Source: Streptomyces hokutonensis
Lineage (GTDB): Bacteria > Actinomycetota > Actinomycetes > Streptomycetales > Streptomycetaceae
DNA: 39,297 bases
Assembly: GCF_000376565.1 (NCBI RefSeq)
Contig: NZ_BARG01000066.1
Coordinates: 1 to 39,297, forward strand
Reading direction: 5' to 3'
The notes below the pieces were generated by a model. That model was not told where the DNA came from. It saw only the letters and a list, made by a program, of their open reading frames with translations, and ran no database searches. The position numbers were made by a program, and so were the translations under genes. Shown piece after piece: positions 38,725 to 39,297 of the stretch. Numbering within the stretch: position 1 is the stretch's first letter; every line of letters starts with the position of its first letter.

Positions 38725-38960
38725 GTGCTACCACCTATGACCAGTTGGTCGAGATCATCACCAGACTCCACGACACCTCGGCCGACCGGTTCACGCCCGA
38801 GGCGACCTTCGCCGACCTCGACGTCGACTCGCTGACGATGGTCGAGATCAGCATCCGCATCGAGCGCGACCTCGGCGTCACCGTCCACGACAGCGAACTG
38901 CGGCCCACCCTCACCCTCGCGGACACAGCGGAGTTGATCGACGCGAGACAGACCGTCTGA
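38721..38960 (+). CDS. Acyl carrier protein
   Basis: A 79-residue acidic carrier protein with the four-helix plan. Ser37 in DVDSLTMVEI is the phosphopantetheine attachment site. It overlaps the KAS III gene by 4 bases and lies 70 bases before the dioxygenase gene. In isonitrile lipopeptide pathways a stand-alone ACP carries the fatty acyl chain during glycine addition; it probably plays that part here, and also receives the KAS III product. Confidence 0.93.
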   Translation: MSATTYDQLVEIITRLHDTSADRFTPEATFADLDVDSLTMVEISIRIERDLGVTVHDSELRPTLTLADTAELIDARQTV

Positions 38961-39030
38961 CCCCCCGACACAGGTCGCCCGAACCACTCCGACCTCCTAC
39001 GACCACCATGCACCCGAAAGGCACCTTCAC

Positions 39031-39297
39031 GTGAAGATCACCGACCAGCCCGGCACTTTTCTCGGCGCGAACGTCGAGGGCTTCGACCACGCCACCGCCT
39101 CCGACGTCGACGTCGAGACACTCAAGGAGACCGTCTACACGAAGAAGATCGCGGTCCTGAAGGGCCAGGACCTGACCCCCGAACAGTTCCTGGCGCTCGG
39201 TGAGCGCCTCGGCCGCCCCGAGACCTACTACGAGCCCATGTACCAGCACCCGGAGGTCCCGGAGATATTCGTCTCCTCCAACGTGCCGGAGAACGGC
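39031..39297 (+). CDS. ScoE/Rv0097-like isonitrile-forming non-heme iron oxygenase, N-terminal part
   Basis: The first 89 codons of a TauD-fold iron(II)/2-oxoglutarate oxygenase; the gene continues beyond the window. The visible part, with GANVEGFDHATASDVD, YTKKIAVLKGQDLTPEQFL, LGRPETYYEPMYQHPEVP and EIFVSSNVPENG, closely matches, from memory, Streptomyces ScoE and mycobacterial Rv0097. These convert a 3-(carboxymethylamino) acyl group to an isonitrile by oxidative decarboxylation. The YYEPMY stretch near the substrate site distinguishes this group from ordinary TauD. Iron ligands (HxD...H) lie downstream. GTG at 39031 follows GAAAGG at about 39015. It comes after the ACP gene, as in known isonitrile clusters. 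Confidence 0.88.
   Translation, partial: MKITDQPGTFLGANVEGFDHATASDVDVETLKETVYTKKIAVLKGQDLTPEQFLALGERLGRPETYYEPMYQHPEVPEIFVSSNVPENG

Overview
The window is high-GC actinobacterial DNA, almost certainly a Streptomyces chromosome. The evidence is third-position GC bias, frequent GTG starts with GGAGG-type ribosome sites, a CutRS pair, DUF4193/DUF3093/DUF3710/DUF3159 genes, and a TrkA pair beside an APC-type transporter. No rRNA, tRNA or CRISPR array was seen.

Left part (1-16610) is conserved core. It holds the end of cutR, cutS, DUF4193, an EcsC-like gene, DUF3093, a PaaI-like thioesterase, dut, DUF3710, a secreted alginate-lyase-like enzyme with a DasR-type operator, kdpD-kdpE, an OB-fold gene, DUF3159, two TrkA/CeoBC proteins, a 31-residue membrane peptide, a KimA-like potassium/APC transporter and a TrmA/RumA-type RNA methyltransferase. 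From memory the gene order matches the Mycobacterium tuberculosis Rv2689c-Rv2699c block. kdpDE, TrkA and the KimA-like transporter together suggest a potassium/turgor neighbourhood.

Middle part (16611-22844) is an accessory island with lower GC, broken genes, repeats and a DUF2637 gene typical of actinobacterial conjugative elements. It carries a MerR-like regulator, a DUF3892 gene and, most notably, a compact ubiquitin-like operon: a multiubiquitin-type beta-grasp protein, a DUF6791-E1 (ThiF) fusion and a DUF6527 Cys/His protein. A TIGR02391/Ymh gene with a HEPN-like R-N-x3-H motif follows. This is the best candidate for an under-described conjugation or defence system.

Region 22845-28572 is a transport locus: a fused double NitT/TauT permease, an ATPase with an AAA-associated C-terminal domain, an alpha-oxoamine-synthase-like PLP enzyme and an ArsR regulator. 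Matching inverted repeats lie before the transporter and over the ArsR start. No substrate-binding protein is present.

Region 28573-34295 starts with a decayed MFS gene. It then gives a copper locus: a small Met/Gly-rich membrane protein, a CopA-type P1B ATPase, a PCuAC-like protein, a Met/His-rich membrane protein and a SigC-like ECF sigma factor without an anti-sigma gene.

Region 34296-39297 holds a frameshifted ABC ATPase remnant and then the start of a biosynthetic cluster: an AspH-like hydroxylase, a DHA2 exporter, a KAS III, an ACP and the N-terminus of a ScoE/Rv0097-like enzyme, the family that forms isonitriles. A copper locus with a SigC-like sigma factor next to an isonitrile cluster recalls the copper-binding isonitrile lipopeptides (chalkophores) and suggests that this cluster makes a copper-linked isonitrile. 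The product is an inference because the cluster runs off the right edge.
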